This document shows, piece after piece, positions 43,419 through 52,445 of a stretch of 64,000 nt of DNA. Positions within the stretch are counted from its first letter, which is position 1. Every line of letters begins with the position of its first letter. The notes beneath the pieces are model-generated. The model was given only the letters and a program-made list of their open reading frames with translations, searched no databases and was not told the DNA's origin. This DNA is from Streptomyces buecherae (GTDB taxonomy: Bacteria; Actinomycetota; Actinomycetes; Streptomycetales; Streptomycetaceae): assembly GCF_014295035.1 (NCBI RefSeq), contig NZ_CP060404.1, positions 7,976,501 to 8,040,500 of the forward strand. Direction: 5' to 3'. A program made the translations under genes and the position numbers.

Positions 43419-44269
43419 CCCCGTGACCGGCTCGCCGGTCGGCAGGCATCGACGCATTCTCCGACACGCGTTCGATGTCGTCGGCCGGCGGGCCGACCGT
43501 GTTCCCGCCTCCGCTGGCCACGTGCCACCGCGGGGGCGCACGCATCGCGTTAACGGCGCGTAAGAAAAAGCAATCCACTGGAACCGGCGCCCTGAAATTC
43601 GACTCTTCCAGCATTGCGGCGCGGCCACCGTCCCTCCACAATGCCCGAGTCTGCCCGTTCAGGGCCCCTGCCTGCCCGGTCTCGACGCGTGTTCGGGTGT
43701 CCCGCCGAGGCTCTGCACACCGTACGCACGCGACGCCGCCGCCGCCACGATTCCCGCCTCGACCAGCGGAAGACTAGTAATTTCCGCACTTCCCAGTCGA
43801 TGGAAATGTCCTGTTAGGCCAGGAATCTGCGTGTGGCTCGGCTGGTGACGAATCCAGGCCAACCGCCGTACGGACGGGACGCGGAAGGCTGTGGGGCACC
43901 ACGCGCGACGACGCGGGGTCATCGTCGGACTCGCCCGCCGACTGCCGGGGTCGCCGATCCGGCGAGCTTCTGGCGGCTCCCGGCGGACCGAGCTCACGGG
44001 CTCGACCCGGCGCCTGACGACCGCTGGGACCCGGCCGACTCCGGCGACGACCTGCCGCCCGGCCGGCCAGCGAGGCTGGCCTGACGTGGAGCGGGGACTA
44101 CTACCAAGGTGGTAAGCCCCGCTCCCACCAAGGGCGCTTTCGGGTGGCGGTAGGGACCGACCCTGTCGCGGGCCGTTGCGGGAGACGTCCGCCTCGCATG
44201 GGCTGGGGGCGCACGCGGCGGGTGGCGTAGGGGCCCGCCGACCACCCCGCGCCCCGGGAGCCGCTCGTC
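43419..44269. other. Long intergenic region before the acyl cassette, no gene seen
   Basis: About 850 bases without a believable frame. One point of note: TTTCCGCACTTCC near 43781-43793 also occurs just inside the PAS-LuxR gene (about 42736-42748). It must hold the promoter of the MFS-desaturase-FAAL operon. Confidence 0.35.
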
Positions 44270-45772
44270 GTGTCGACCCAGACCGGTCCAGAACAGCCGA
44301 GGCCGCCCGAGGCGCGCTCGCTGCCGCGGGCGCGGTCGCTGGCGGTCGCGCCGCAGCGGCTCGGCCTGTCGCTGACCGTGCTGTCGGTGGCGGCCTTCGT
44401 GGCCGGGCTCGACCTGTTCATCGTCAACGTGGCCTTCGACGCCATCAGTCAGGACTTCGGCGGTGCCGCGTTGGCGGACCTCTCCTGGGTGCTCAACGGA
44501 TACGCGATCGTCTTCGCCGCCCTGTTGGTCCCCCTCGGCCGGCTGTCGGACCGCCTGGGTCGCAAGCGCGTCTTCGTGCTGGGCCTCGCGCTGTTCACCG
44601 CCGCGTCGGCCGCCTGTGCCCTGGCGGGCGGGCTGTGGACCCTGGTCGTCTGCCGGGTGCTCCAGGCCGTGGGCGCCGCCGCCCTGACCCCCGCCAGCCT
44701 CGGCCTGCTGCTGTCGGTCTTCCCGGCGGAGCGGCGGCAGGCGGCGGTGCGCGTCTGGTCGGCCAGCGCGGCGTTGGCCGCCGCTGCCGGTCCCGTCTTC
44801 GGGGGCCTGTTGGTCAGCGCGTCCTGGCGGTGGGTGTTCCTGGTCAACATTCCCGTTGGCGTGCTGGCCCTGCTGGTGGCCGTACGGGTGTTGCCCGAAT
44901 CGCGCGAGGCCACCGCGCGCCACCTGCCCGACCTGGCCGGGACCTGCCTGCTGACCGGCTCGATCGGGCTGCTGGCCCTGGGCCTCGTCAAGGTCAACGA
45001 CTGGTCCGCCGGCCTCACCTCGACGCTGGTGGTCGCCGCCGCCGCCGGCGGCGCGGCGTTCTGGCGGCGCTCGCTCCGCCATCCCGCGCCCGTCATCGAG
45101 CCGGCCCTGTTGCGCGTACGGGCCTTCGCCTGGTCGAACGTCACGGCGCTGGTCTTCACCGCGGCCTTCGCGGCCAACCTGCTGACCGCCATCCTGTGGA
45201 TGCAGCAGGTCTGGGACTACTCGGCCCTGCGCACCGGGCTCGGCGTCGCGCCGGGCCCGCTGATGGTGCCCGTCGCGGCGCTCGTCGCCGGCAGGCTGGC
45301 GCCGCGGTTCACGCCCGGGGCGCTGACGGCGGTGGGCTGCCTCCTGTGCGCCGTCGGCGCCGCGACGCTGGCGCTCAGCATCGGGCGCACCCCGCACTAC
45401 GCCACCGAACTGCTGCCCGGCTGGCTGATCGGCGGCGCGGGCGGGGGGCTCGCGCTTCCCACGATCCTGGCTTCGGCCACCGCGGACCTGCCCGAAGCCC
45501 GGTTCTCCACGGGCAGCGCGGTGGTCAACATGAGCCGGCAGATCGGCAGCGTGCTCGGCATCAGCCTGTTGATCGCGATCCTCGGCACCCCGCACACCTA
45601 CGACGCGACGCACCGGGCCTTCGTCCACGCCTGGGTCGCCATCGGGGCGCTCATGCTGCTCGGTGCCGTGGCCGCCCTCGGCATGGCACCGCGTCCCACC
45701 GCCGCCGGGCGACTGCCCGCCGGGCCCGTCGAGGAGCGCCCAGCACATCCACTCCGAAGGGAAAACCCATGA
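44270..45772 (+). CDS. MFS drug/metabolite exporter, DHA2 (14-TMS) type
   Basis: A 500-residue transporter, GTG 44270 behind GGGAG. The motif A loop GRLSDRLGRKRVF, motif C region GPVFGGLLV and about 14 hydrophobic helices place it in the EmrB/QacA DHA2 family. Its stop overlaps the desaturase start as ATGA, so the exporter is coupled to the acyl genes and probably exports or confers resistance to their product. Confidence 0.9.
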   Translation: MSTQTGPEQPRPPEARSLPRARSLAVAPQRLGLSLTVLSVAAFVAGLDLFIVNVAFDAISQDFGGAALADLSWVLNGYAIVFAALLVPLGRLSDRLGRKRVFVLGLALFTAASAACALAGGLWTLVVCRVLQAVGAAALTPASLGLLLSVFPAERRQAAVRVWSASAALAAAAGPVFGGLLVSASWRWVFLVNIPVGVLALLVAVRVLPESREATARHLPDLAGTCLLTGSIGLLALGLVKVNDWSAGLTSTLVVAAAAGGAAFWRRSLRHPAPVIEPALLRVRAFAWSNVTALVFTAAFAANLLTAILWMQQVWDYSALRTGLGVAPGPLMVPVAALVAGRLAPRFTPGALTAVGCLLCAVGAATLALSIGRTPHYATELLPGWLIGGAGGGLALPTILASATADLPEARFSTGSAVVNMSRQIGSVLGISLLIAILGTPHTYDATHRAFVHAWVAIGALMLLGAVAALGMAPRPTAAGRLPAGPVEERPAHPLRRENP

Positions 45773-46962
45773 GCACGACACGCATCGTCTTCGTCGACTG
45801 CCTGCCCGGCACCACGCTCGCCGAGCAGCTCTCCCTGGCCCGCTTCGGCGAGATCGGTCTCGACCGCTCACAGCCGGACACCTTCGAGCGCTACCTGCAC
45901 GAGCTGGAGCCGGGCACCGAACTCGCCGTGGCGTACGTCGGCGGCAACGGCACCTCCATACCGTCGGCGGTACGCACGCTGCGCGGCAAGGCGGAGTTCA
46001 CCAAGACCCGGGTGTTCGTCGTCGGCGAGGCCGCGGGCGGGCCCGTGCCCGGCTGGGCCGAGGCGTTGGACGTCGAGGACATCGTGGCCCCCTCCGCCCT
46101 GGAGGGGTTCGGGTTCACCGACACGGTCGAGATCGGCCTGCGGGCGTACAACTCGCTGGTCCTGGACCCGCTGTTCACCGACTTCTACCTCGACATGACG
46201 TGGAACAAGATCTTCGACTGGTTCGAGACCACCCGCTGGGACTGGCGCGAGCTCGACCTCGACCGGCTCGACCCGCGCCTGATGAGCCCGGAGGAGGTCG
46301 ACTTCCTCACCGAGGCCGCCATCATCGAGTTCGGCACCCTGCCCGGCGCGCACAACTTCCTGCGCGAGTGGCAGGGCGAGACCAGCTTCTCGTCCTGGGC
46401 GCTGAGCTGGGGCGCGGAGGAGGCCAGGCACTCCCTGGTGCAGGCCCGCTGCCTGGACAAGCTGGGCATCAAGGTGCGCTCCAAGCACGCGCTGTACAAG
46501 CGCGAGCCGTACCCGATCGGCGACACCCGCACCGGCACCCTCATGATGAACATCATCTCCGAGGCCCGCGCGGCCGAGCTGTACCGGTGCCTCGCCGCCG
46601 AGACCAAGGAACCCGTGGTCCGCAACATCTGGAAGCTGCTCGGGCGGGACGAGTCGCGGCACGCCCGCGCCTTCTTCGTCTTCGCCCAGGAGCTGTGCGA
46701 CGACAACCGCGCGAGCCAGATCGCCGCGCTCAAGATGGCGTACGTCTGGCTGGCCGACCGCAGCGAGGGGCTCAAGCACCCGGCCGGCCACTTCTACCCG
46801 CACTCCACCTCGGCCAAGGGCATCCGACGCATCGAGTCGGTCAAGCAGGAGGCCACCGACTCCGCCGACGGCAAGGTGCTGCAGATGTTGCGGCGCCTGG
46901 TCGAGGACGACTCGATCGAATCGTCGCGGGACATCAAGCGCAAGCTGCGCTCGCTCATCTGA
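45769..46962 (+). CDS. Soluble di-iron acyl-ACP desaturase-like oxidase
   Basis: A 397-residue ferritin-like enzyme starting at ATG 45769 (GAAGGGA upstream). Two carboxylate-bridged di-iron signatures are seen: E(A)EEARHS (within WGAEEARHSLVQ) and DESRHARAFF, with matching Glu at AIIEFGTLPG and EARAAELYR. This is the stearoyl-ACP desaturase/DesA class, which needs ferredoxin and O2. The first 115 residues (IVFVDCLPGTT, VAYVGGNGTSIPS, TRVFVVGEAAGG) form an alpha/beta extension absent from standard desaturases. Next to an ACP and FAAL, it likely desaturates or oxidises a carrier-bound acyl chain. Confidence 0.85.
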   Translation: MSTTRIVFVDCLPGTTLAEQLSLARFGEIGLDRSQPDTFERYLHELEPGTELAVAYVGGNGTSIPSAVRTLRGKAEFTKTRVFVVGEAAGGPVPGWAEALDVEDIVAPSALEGFGFTDTVEIGLRAYNSLVLDPLFTDFYLDMTWNKIFDWFETTRWDWRELDLDRLDPRLMSPEEVDFLTEAAIIEFGTLPGAHNFLREWQGETSFSSWALSWGAEEARHSLVQARCLDKLGIKVRSKHALYKREPYPIGDTRTGTLMMNIISEARAAELYRCLAAETKEPVVRNIWKLLGRDESRHARAFFVFAQELCDDNRASQIAALKMAYVWLADRSEGLKHPAGHFYPHSTSAKGIRRIESVKQEATDSADGKVLQMLRRLVEDDSIESSRDIKRKLRSLI

Positions 46963-47094
46963 CCCCACCGGCCCACGCCGGCCCACCCCACAGGCCGGCG
47001 CACCCGCTGACCCGGGCCCCGGGCCGGCCGGGCACAGGCCGGGGCCACGCCCCGGGCCGGCCCGTACCACCCACCCTGACGAGGAGTGAGTCGC

Positions 47095-47601
47095 TTGCCG
47101 GAGTCAGCCTCCTTCGACCCACGGACCGACAACCCGTCCAACTGCTTCGGCTGTGCCCAGCACAACCCCATCGGCCTACGACTCCTCTTCGACGCCGACG
47201 GCGACGGCTTCAGCACCCGGTTCACGCTCGGCTCCGACTACGAGTCCTTCCCCGGCGTCATCCACGGCGGCATCGTCGCCACCATCCTGGACGAGACCCT
47301 GGCGCAGGCCGTCTACCGGGCCGGCTGGATCTCGGCGTTCACCACCGGCCTGCGCGTGCGCTACGGCAAGCCCATGGAGACCGGCGTCGAGTACACCGCA
47401 CGCGCCGAGATCACCCGGCGCGACGAGCACGCCGTACGGGCCAGCGGCGAACTGCTGCACGGCCGGGACCTCGTCGCCGCGGCCGACGGCACCTTCCGCC
47501 TGCTCACCGAACAGGTCCTGACCGAACAGGGCCGGCACCTGCCGAGCCGGCTCGTCACCGCGCTACGTACCGCCAACCAACCAGCCAACCAGGGGGAATG
47601 A
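47095..47601 (+). CDS. Hot-dog thioesterase (PaaI-like)
   Basis: A 168-residue hot-dog fold protein. TTG 47095 is chosen over GTG 47086 because GAGGAG then has eight-base spacing rather than touching the codon. NCFGCAQHNPIGL and FPGVIHGGIVATILDETLAQA (HGG plus the acidic helix residue) match acyl thioesterases. It probably releases the finished chain from the ACP. Its stop overlaps an ATG of the ACP gene. Confidence 0.85.
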   Translation: MPESASFDPRTDNPSNCFGCAQHNPIGLRLLFDADGDGFSTRFTLGSDYESFPGVIHGGIVATILDETLAQAVYRAGWISAFTTGLRVRYGKPMETGVEYTARAEITRRDEHAVRASGELLHGRDLVAAADGTFRLLTEQVLTEQGRHLPSRLVTALRTANQPANQGE

Positions 47602-47606
47602 ACCAG

Positions 47607-47855
47607 ATGGACGTCCACGAGAAGGTCCTTGAGATCATCGCCCAGGAGATCGACGTGCCGGTCACCGACCTGTCGGGCGACCAGCACTTCCGGGCTCTGC
47701 CCAACGTCGACTCGATGCGAGTGCTCCAGGTCATCCTGAAGACGGAGAAAGCCTTCGACATCGAGATCGAGGACGACGTCACCTTCCGCATCCAGACCGT
47801 CGGCGAGTTCCAGAAGCTGGTCGCCGAGCTGTACCGGCAGCGAGCCGCCGCGTGA
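47607..47855 (+). CDS. Acyl carrier protein of the FAAL cassette
   Basis: An 82-residue carrier protein; phosphopantetheine Ser in LPNVDSMRVLQVIL. ATG 47607 is ten bases after a GGGGG ribosome site; ATG 47598 overlaps the thioesterase stop but is too close to that site. Its stop overlaps the FAAL start as GTGA, so ligase and carrier are made together. Confidence 0.88.
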   Translation: MDVHEKVLEIIAQEIDVPVTDLSGDQHFRALPNVDSMRVLQVILKTEKAFDIEIEDDVTFRIQTVGEFQKLVAELYRQRAAA

Positions 47856-49567
47856 GCCTGGTCCGAGCGCTGGCCGAGGTGGCGGGCCGGGACACCGGGC
47901 ACGGCATCCGACTCTTCCGAGGCGACACGGAAGCCGAGCACGTCACCTACGACCAGTTGTACGAGGAGGCGGGGCGGCTGGCCCAGGGGCTGCTGGAGCG
48001 CGGGGTGCGGCGGGGCGAGCGGGTGGCCATCGCCCTGCCCACCTCGGTCGACTTCGCCCGGGCCCTGTTCGGCGTGTGGGCCGCGGGCGCGGTGGCCGTC
48101 CCGCTGCCGCCGCCCGTACGGTTCGCGTCGCTGGACATCCACCTGCGCCGGATCGCCCTGGCCATGCGGCAGTCTCAGGTGCGCGTGGTGCTCTCCGACG
48201 CCACGCTGGGCCGACTGATCGGTCCCGAACTCGGCGGCCCGGGCGGCGAGTTCGAGGTGCTCGACGTGGCGCGTACCGCAGCCGCCACGGCCCACCACCT
48301 GGAGGTGTCCGACCAGGAGCCCGGGCTCGTCCAGTACACCTCCGGGACCAGCGCGCACCCCAAGGGCGTGGTGCTCAGCCACGCCAACCTGCTGGCCAAC
48401 GTCACGGCCATCGGCAAGGCGCTCGGCGTCACCGAGGCAGAGGTGTCCTGTAGCTGGCTGCCCCTCTTCCACGACATGGGGCTGATCGGCATGCTGCTCA
48501 CCCCCGCGCTGCACGGCGCGCAGACCCTGCTGCTGCCACCCGAGGACTTCCTGCGCGACCCCGGCCGCTGGCTGCGCCTGATCAGCCGCCACCGGGCGAC
48601 CGCCGCCACCGCCCCCAACTCCGGCTACCTGTACGCGATGCGCAAGGTGCCCCCGTCCGAGGTGCGCGGGCTCGACCTGTCGTCCTGGCGGGTCGCCCTG
48701 AACGGGGCGGAGGCCATCGACCCGGACATGCTCCGCCGGTTCTCCGCGCACTTCGCCCCGGCCGGCTTCCGCCCCACGGCCTTCCTGCCGGTGTACGGCC
48801 TGGCCGAGGGCAGCCTCGCGGTCACCTTCCCGCCGCTGGGACGCCCGGTGCGCAGCCTGTGGGTACGCCGCGGGCCGCTCGCCGACGGAGTGGTGGAGCC
48901 GGTGCCCGAGCAGACCGCTGCGAACGCCGGTACCGGTGGGGTGGATGTGGGCGGCGTGGGCGCCGGCGGTGCCGCGACGGCCAGGGAACTGGTCTCGGTC
49001 GGGCATCCGGTGGCCGACACGGAGGTACGGCTCGTCGCCGGCCCGGGGGGCGAACCCGCCGGTGAGGGGCGGGTTGGTGAGGTCCAGATCCGGGGCGCCG
49101 CGGTGATGAGCACGTACGAGGCGGGCGAGGCCGCCAACCGCGGCGTGGTGCACGCGGACGGGTGGGTGTCCACCGGGGACCTCGGGCTGCGGCACGACGG
49201 CGAACTCTTCATCGTGGGCCGCACGAAGGAAGTGATCATCGTCTTCGGGCAGAACTACCACGCCAGCGACATCGAGTCGGTCGCCGGCCGGGTACCCGGG
49301 GTGGCGAACCACGCGGTTCTGGCCACGTCCCTCGCCACGCCCGACGGCGAGGGGCTTGCACTGGTGGCCGAGACCAAGGAGTCTGATCCGGCGGTACGGG
49401 CCGAACTCGTCAGCCAGCTCAGGCACGCCGTCTCCGACGCGGTCGGCATCTCGCCGCGGAAGGTCGTCCTGGCTCGCAGGGGCGCCCTGCCGCGTACCTC
49501 CAGCGGAAAGCTGCAACGACACGGCATCGGGGCCCTGTTGGATGCCGAGGAGCGGGCCGGCGAGTGA
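47852..49567 (+). CDS. Fatty acyl-AMP ligase (FAAL)
   Basis: A 571-residue adenylating enzyme starting at GTG 47852. P-loop YTSGTSAHPKGVVLSH, core motif GLAEGSLAVTFPP, and A8-type STGDLGLRHDGELFIVGRTKEVIIVFGQNYH; the GQNYHASDIE ending, instead of the G-x-K lysine loop of CoA ligases, is typical of FAALs, which load fatty acids onto ACP rather than CoA. It supplies the acyl chain for the desaturase next door. Confidence 0.92.
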   Translation: MSLVRALAEVAGRDTGHGIRLFRGDTEAEHVTYDQLYEEAGRLAQGLLERGVRRGERVAIALPTSVDFARALFGVWAAGAVAVPLPPPVRFASLDIHLRRIALAMRQSQVRVVLSDATLGRLIGPELGGPGGEFEVLDVARTAAATAHHLEVSDQEPGLVQYTSGTSAHPKGVVLSHANLLANVTAIGKALGVTEAEVSCSWLPLFHDMGLIGMLLTPALHGAQTLLLPPEDFLRDPGRWLRLISRHRATAATAPNSGYLYAMRKVPPSEVRGLDLSSWRVALNGAEAIDPDMLRRFSAHFAPAGFRPTAFLPVYGLAEGSLAVTFPPLGRPVRSLWVRRGPLADGVVEPVPEQTAANAGTGGVDVGGVGAGGAATARELVSVGHPVADTEVRLVAGPGGEPAGEGRVGEVQIRGAAVMSTYEAGEAANRGVVHADGWVSTGDLGLRHDGELFIVGRTKEVIIVFGQNYHASDIESVAGRVPGVANHAVLATSLATPDGEGLALVAETKESDPAVRAELVSQLRHAVSDAVGISPRKVVLARRGALPRTSSGKLQRHGIGALLDAEERAGE

Positions 49568-49596
49568 CGCGGGCCCACGGACCGGAGGAAGAGATC

Positions 49597-50124
49597 ATGA
49601 CCGACGCGGCACAGTCACCGGAGCACCTCACGGCCACGGAGCGCGAGGAACTCCTGCGCCGCTCGTGGATGGCCACCGACGGACTCTGGTACTACCAGAC
49701 CGCCACCCAGCGCGGCATCGACGGGGCCAACGAGGCGAACATCCAGGTGGTGCGCGAGTTCGGGCGCCAGGAGATGGTGCGGCTGATGCGCAGCCTCGGC
49801 GTCGAGAAGGTCGAGACCGTCGAGCAGTACCGCCGCCTGTTCCAGACGGCGGTGGAGCTCTATCTGGGCTCGCTGTTCGCGGCGCGGGAGTCGTACGCCG
49901 ACGGCGTCCAACACCTGGAGGTGTCCACCTGCTTCGCGTACAAGGGGGTCAAGCGCGCCGGGATCGAGAAGGTCTACCACTGCGGCCCGGGCGAGCGCCT
50001 CACCGGCTGGTTGCAGGCCATGGACCTGCCCGCCGAGATCGACCCCGGCGTCGGCCTGTGCCAACTGGCCCACACCGGCGCGTGCAACTACCGGCTCACC
50101 GTCGCCCTCCCGCACGGGTCCTGA
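49597..50124 (+). CDS. DUF6125 / ATC-hydrolase-like protein
   Basis: A 175-residue protein, ATG 49597 behind GGAGGAAG; an in-frame GTG at 49564 overlaps the FAAL stop. The segment RRSWMATDGLWYYQTATQRGIDGANEAN resembles DUF6125 proteins, which are distantly linked to L-2-amino-thiazoline-4-carboxylate hydrolases; Cys at VSTCFAYKG, Cys in YHCGPG, Cys in GLCQLAH and GACNY could bind a metal. Function unknown. As the last gene of the cassette it may act on the released product. Confidence 0.6.
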   Translation: MTDAAQSPEHLTATEREELLRRSWMATDGLWYYQTATQRGIDGANEANIQVVREFGRQEMVRLMRSLGVEKVETVEQYRRLFQTAVELYLGSLFAARESYADGVQHLEVSTCFAYKGVKRAGIEKVYHCGPGERLTGWLQAMDLPAEIDPGVGLCQLAHTGACNYRLTVALPHGS

Positions 50125-50270
50125 GCGTGGCGGCCGGAACCCGGTCCGCGGCGCGCGGCGCGGCTCGGCGCCCCGCGGACCACGGCGGCGCGGCGCGCCA
50201 GGCCCCGCGCCGCCCCGGCGACCGTGGGGGAGCGAGGCTTCTCCGCGCCGCCGGGCGGGCGCGGGGGTGG

Positions 50271-50933
50271 TTACGGGTAGGGCTCCAGGATCCCCGCCTC
50301 GTGGGCGCGGCGAATGGCGTCGACCCGCGAGGTGGCCCCCAACTTGCGGTAGATGTTGGTCAGGTGCCGCTTGACGGTCGTCTCGGCCAGGAACAGCGCC
50401 GCCGCGACCTCCGCGTTGCTGTGCGCCTGGGCGACGTGGCGCAGGATCTCCGTCTCCCGTGGGGACAGCGGCGAGGTGCCGCCGCCCGGCGAGTCGAACG
50501 CCTTGATCATGGCGCGCGAGATGGAGAGGTGGATGCGGTCCGGTGCGGTGATCACCGAGCGGATGGAGGCGAGCAACTCCCGGCTGGAGACGGACTTCAA
50601 CAAGTAGGCGGCGGCACCGGCGTCGATCAGGCTCCTGAGGAGCGCCGGGTCGTCGCGCATCGTCAGCACGACGCAGTGGGTCTGCGGGCAGTGCCGGTGG
50701 ATCTCCAGGACGGTGGTGCGAATGCCAGGGCCCGGCATCTGCACGTCCAGCAGCGCGATGTCCGGCCGGTGCTGCCGGGCCAGGGCCACGGCGGCCGGGC
50801 CGCTGTCCCCCTGGGCCACCACGTCGAGCCAGGGTTCCTGGGCGAGGAGGCCGGCCAGCAACTCCCGGAAGAGCGTGTGGTCGTCGACCACGATGGCCCT
50901 CGTCCGGTCGGTGGGGTCCGTGGATGCGGTCAT
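50271..50933 (-). CDS. NarL/LuxR-family response regulator
   Basis: A 220-residue regulator: receiver with VVDDHTLFRELL, phospho-Asp in IALLDVQMP and LLKSVSS, then a LuxR helix-turn-helix (LSPRETEILRHVAQAHSNAEVAAALFLAETTVKRHLTNIYRKL). ATG 50933 is four bases after the kinase stop, so the pair is one operon, convergent with the acyl cassette. It may regulate the cassette or simply adjoin it. Confidence 0.92.
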   Translation of the reverse strand: MTASTDPTDRTRAIVVDDHTLFRELLAGLLAQEPWLDVVAQGDSGPAAVALARQHRPDIALLDVQMPGPGIRTTVLEIHRHCPQTHCVVLTMRDDPALLRSLIDAGAAAYLLKSVSSRELLASIRSVITAPDRIHLSISRAMIKAFDSPGGGTSPLSPRETEILRHVAQAHSNAEVAAALFLAETTVKRHLTNIYRKLGATSRVDAIRRAHEAGILEPYP

Positions 50934-50936
50934 CGG

Positions 50937-52022
50937 TCACCAGTTGACCAGGGGAATGGACACGCCGACGGTGGTGCCGCGCCCCACCGAGCTGTGCACC
51001 CGCGCCTTTCCGCCGAGCAGTTCGCTCCGTTCGCGGATGGAGGTGAGTCCGTCGTGCCGCGCCCGCGAGGCCGTCCGTACGTCGAATCCCCTGCCGTCGT
51101 CGGAGACCAGGGCCCGCACGAGCAATCCGGACACGCGCAGCGTGATCCGGATGTGGCGCGGGGCGGAATGTCGCAGCGCGTTTCTGATCGCCTCGCGCAG
51201 CATGTAGTACAACTCTTCCGCCACCGGTGCGGGCAGTCCGCCAATGTCTCCGGTCGCCGCGAAATCGACCCGCACGTCCTGCGGAATCGCGGATTCGAGA
51301 AATTGCTTGAGCGAGCGTTCCAAGTCCGTGTTCGTCATCGAATCGCGGAGCTCACCGGAGAGTTCGCTGATCACTTGCAGCGCCTCGCGGAGCGCCTGTT
51401 CGGTCGATTTGAGTCGGGTGCGGGCGAGTTCCGGATCGCGGGTCAGCGCCCCGTCGCACAGTTCGGTGCTGAGCAGCGCCACCAGGATCTCGTGCGAGAC
51501 CCGGTCGTGCAGGTCCCGGGCGATGCGACGCCGCTCGTCGCGGTGCGAGCTGTGGATCTTCTCGCGCAGGAACGTGATGTACCCGACGCAGCCGAGCGCG
51601 ATCTGCGTCATCACCGCGTCGTGCAGGTCCAGTGCCAGGTCGAGCACCGCGTCGGGCGTGGCCCCCTCGCCCAGCGTCTCGCGGATCAGCACGGGCAGCG
51701 TCAGCTCGTAGAAGAGGCCGGCGGCGCGTACGGTCTCGGTCGGGTGGATCTCGAGAGAGGCGCGTCTTCGGCTGAATTCGGCCGCACCCCGCAGCGATTC
51801 CTCGCTCGGCTGTGAACGGCGCCCGTTCCCGGTCGCGTCACCGCGACCGAGATCGTTCAGGAGTAGCTGGACCTGCCTGCTCAGCAATTCGCTGAGTGAC
51901 GCCTCGCTGACCAGGGGGCTGCCGACGCTCCCCAGTCGTCGAAAGAATTGCTCCGCCACTTCGGCCCGGGCCGCCGGCGATAACTCGGCCCTCGTCTTCC
52001 AGTCCGCCGCGTTGGACACCAT
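50937..52022 (-). CDS. Cytosolic sensor histidine kinase (HisKA_3)
   Basis: A 361-residue kinase without membrane helices, ATG 52022 (seven bases after GGGGG). The N-terminal 170 residues are helical and may sense a cytosolic ligand; the dimerisation helix is DERRRIARDLHDRVSHEIL with the phospho-His, followed by LREAIRNALRHSAPRHI (N box), DDGRGFDVR and GRGTTVGVSIP. Two-component partner of the regulator at 50271. Confidence 0.9.
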   Translation of the reverse strand: MVSNAADWKTRAELSPAARAEVAEQFFRRLGSVGSPLVSEASLSELLSRQVQLLLNDLGRGDATGNGRRSQPSEESLRGAAEFSRRRASLEIHPTETVRAAGLFYELTLPVLIRETLGEGATPDAVLDLALDLHDAVMTQIALGCVGYITFLREKIHSSHRDERRRIARDLHDRVSHEILVALLSTELCDGALTRDPELARTRLKSTEQALREALQVISELSGELRDSMTNTDLERSLKQFLESAIPQDVRVDFAATGDIGGLPAPVAEELYYMLREAIRNALRHSAPRHIRITLRVSGLLVRALVSDDGRGFDVRTASRARHDGLTSIRERSELLGGKARVHSSVGRGTTVGVSIPLVNW

Positions 52023-52445
52023 AGTCATTCCCCCGCCTTCGTAACCCTGCAGCGTACTCGTGGTGCCGTAGTCCCCGCGCTTTATGCGGCCCAGGCTACC
52101 GCCGCCGGGCCGAAACTCGACAGAGCGAGGAACTGCGTCCGATCTTGCGGGAGTTGGTACTCCGGCCGTAGATGGTGGTTCTTGTGGGTGAAGGGCGGCT
52201 TGGTGGCGGTGGTGACGGCGGCGGGCGCGAGCTGGGCCGAGCCTGGTGCCGGGCGTCGGGGGTGAGCCCGCGCGAAGCGGGCCCGCTATCCGCTGCGTCA
52301 GGCCCTCCCATGACTCCCGCCAACGGACGCGGCCTACGCTGTGACCTGCGGCCACCGCGTGCTCTCCAGCCCGCACACCGATGGTCAACGGTGGCCGCAC
52401 CCGTTTTCACCGGCGCCCGCACCGCAGAACGTGCCAGGAGGACCC
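52023..52445. other. Divergent intergenic region, no gene seen
   Basis: About 420 bases between the kinase gene and the MazF-like gene. No frame looks coding and no strong repeat stands out. Confidence 0.35.

Noticed and set aside
42735..43793. 13-base repeat TTTCCGCACTTCC as a regulator-binding pair
   Set aside because: One copy is inside coding sequence and the repeat has no symmetry, so chance is likely.
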